Positions 4,761 through 5,062 of a stretch of DNA of 5,062 nt are shown here, one piece after another. The stretch comes from Pseudomonadota bacterium (lineage in GTDB: Bacteria > Pseudomonadota > Alphaproteobacteria > UBA828 > JAPUJA01). Positions within the stretch are counted from its first letter, which is position 1. Each line of letters opens with the position of its first letter. Location: NCBI GenBank assembly GCA_027296525.1, contig JAPUJA010000354.1, positions 1 to 5,062 on the forward strand, read 5' to 3'. Below the pieces are notes generated by a model that saw nothing but the letters and a program-made list of their open reading frames with translations, did not search any database and had not been told where the DNA came from. Position numbers and translations under genes: made by a program.

Positions 4761-5062
4761 TTTCGGTAAGACGCGCCGAGGAGCGCGGGCGGACCAAGCT
4801 TGCCTGGCTCGATTCGCGCCATAGTTTCTCCTTCGCCGGCTATCACGACCCGGCGCATATGGGTTTTGGCGCGCTGCGGGTGATCAACGACGATCGGGTG
4901 GCGCCCGGCGCGGGATTCGAGACCCACGGTCACCGCGACATGGAGATCGTGACTTATGTGCTCGACGGCGCGCTCGCCCATGAGGACACGACCGGGGTGC
5001 GCTCGGTGATCCGGGCGGGCGAGGTGCAGTGCATGAGCGCGGGCACCGGCATCAGGCACAGC
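4757..5062 (+). CDS. Pirin family protein (YhhW-like), N-terminal 102 residues, truncated by right edge
   Basis: ATG 4757 opens a frame that stays open to the window end. The protein starts [20 protein letters not shown] and contains [12 protein letters not shown] (21-32), [18 protein letters not shown] (37-54) and [20 protein letters not shown] (56-75), all hallmarks of the pirin N-terminal cupin. The metal ligands His57, His59 and His101 are visible at the positions known from E. coli YhhW and human pirin. The fourth ligand, expected at Glu103, falls just outside the window. Bacterial pirins bind iron, and some cleave quercetin (2,3-dioxygenase activity); the physiological role is often unclear. 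GAGG three bases before ATG is a close-set ribosome binding site. The gene lies 167 bp after the kinase stop on the same strand, with no clear terminator between them, so read-through is possible. Confidence 0.93.
   Translation, partial: MISVRRAEERGRTKLAWLDSRHSFSFAGYHDPAHMGFGALRVINDDRVAPGAGFETHGHRDMEIVTYVLDGALAHEDTTGVRSVIRAGEVQCMSAGTGIRHS

Noticed and set aside
1..5062. Mobile element, CRISPR, tRNA/rRNA, toxin-antitoxin or defence system
   Set aside because: I looked on both strands and found no transposase, integrase, regular spaced repeats, tRNA-like fold or defence domains. All recognised genes are chromosomal housekeeping or envelope types with uniform composition.

Overview
The window looks like ordinary chromosomal DNA from an alphaproteobacterium, possibly Hyphomicrobiales-like. 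It is very GC-rich (about two thirds by eye), and its genes are compact housekeeping and envelope types. An intergenic region carries an exact CtrA-type half-site (TTAACCAT) and a CcrM-type GANTC site. GANTC is scarce overall: I found only three. The lineage is inferred from gene families, neighbourhood and these motifs, not from a marker gene.

Layout, left to right. (1) Minus strand, 1-136: the N-terminus of a small lipoprotein that runs off the left edge. A putative promoter with a near-palindrome precedes it. (2) Minus strand, 241-753: a two-helix DUF2244 membrane protein. (3) A 121-bp divergent promoter region with the CtrA and GANTC motifs. (4) Plus strand, 875-1510: nth, endonuclease III, with every catalytic and Fe-S residue present. 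(5) Minus strand, 3453 to 1518: a tight three-gene operon of an EI24/CysZ-type membrane protein, a bactofilin with a long disordered N-terminus, and a small lipoprotein. The gaps are 6 and 16 nt, and the last gene ends 7 bp from nth. (6) A 143-bp divergent region. (7) Plus strand, 3597-4589: a PfkB-family kinase of the adenosine-kinase-like type. Its last codons and stop codon are duplicated in a perfect 21-bp tandem repeat. (8) A 146-bp spacer after the repeat, with a doubtful small ORF. (9) Plus strand, 4757 to the right edge: the N-terminal 102 residues of a pirin.

The genes do not form one pathway. nth does base-excision repair, and the PfkB kinase probably salvages nucleosides or phosphorylates a sugar. 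The EI24-bactofilin-lipoprotein operon is the most coherent group: an inner-membrane protein, a membrane-associated cytoskeletal polymer and a lipoprotein, which suggests an envelope role. I see no mobile element, CRISPR array, RNA gene, phage gene or toxin-antitoxin pair, and no convincing new multi-gene system. The best leads are the cell-cycle-type regulatory region between DUF2244 and nth, the bactofilin operon, and the duplicated 3' end of the kinase gene.
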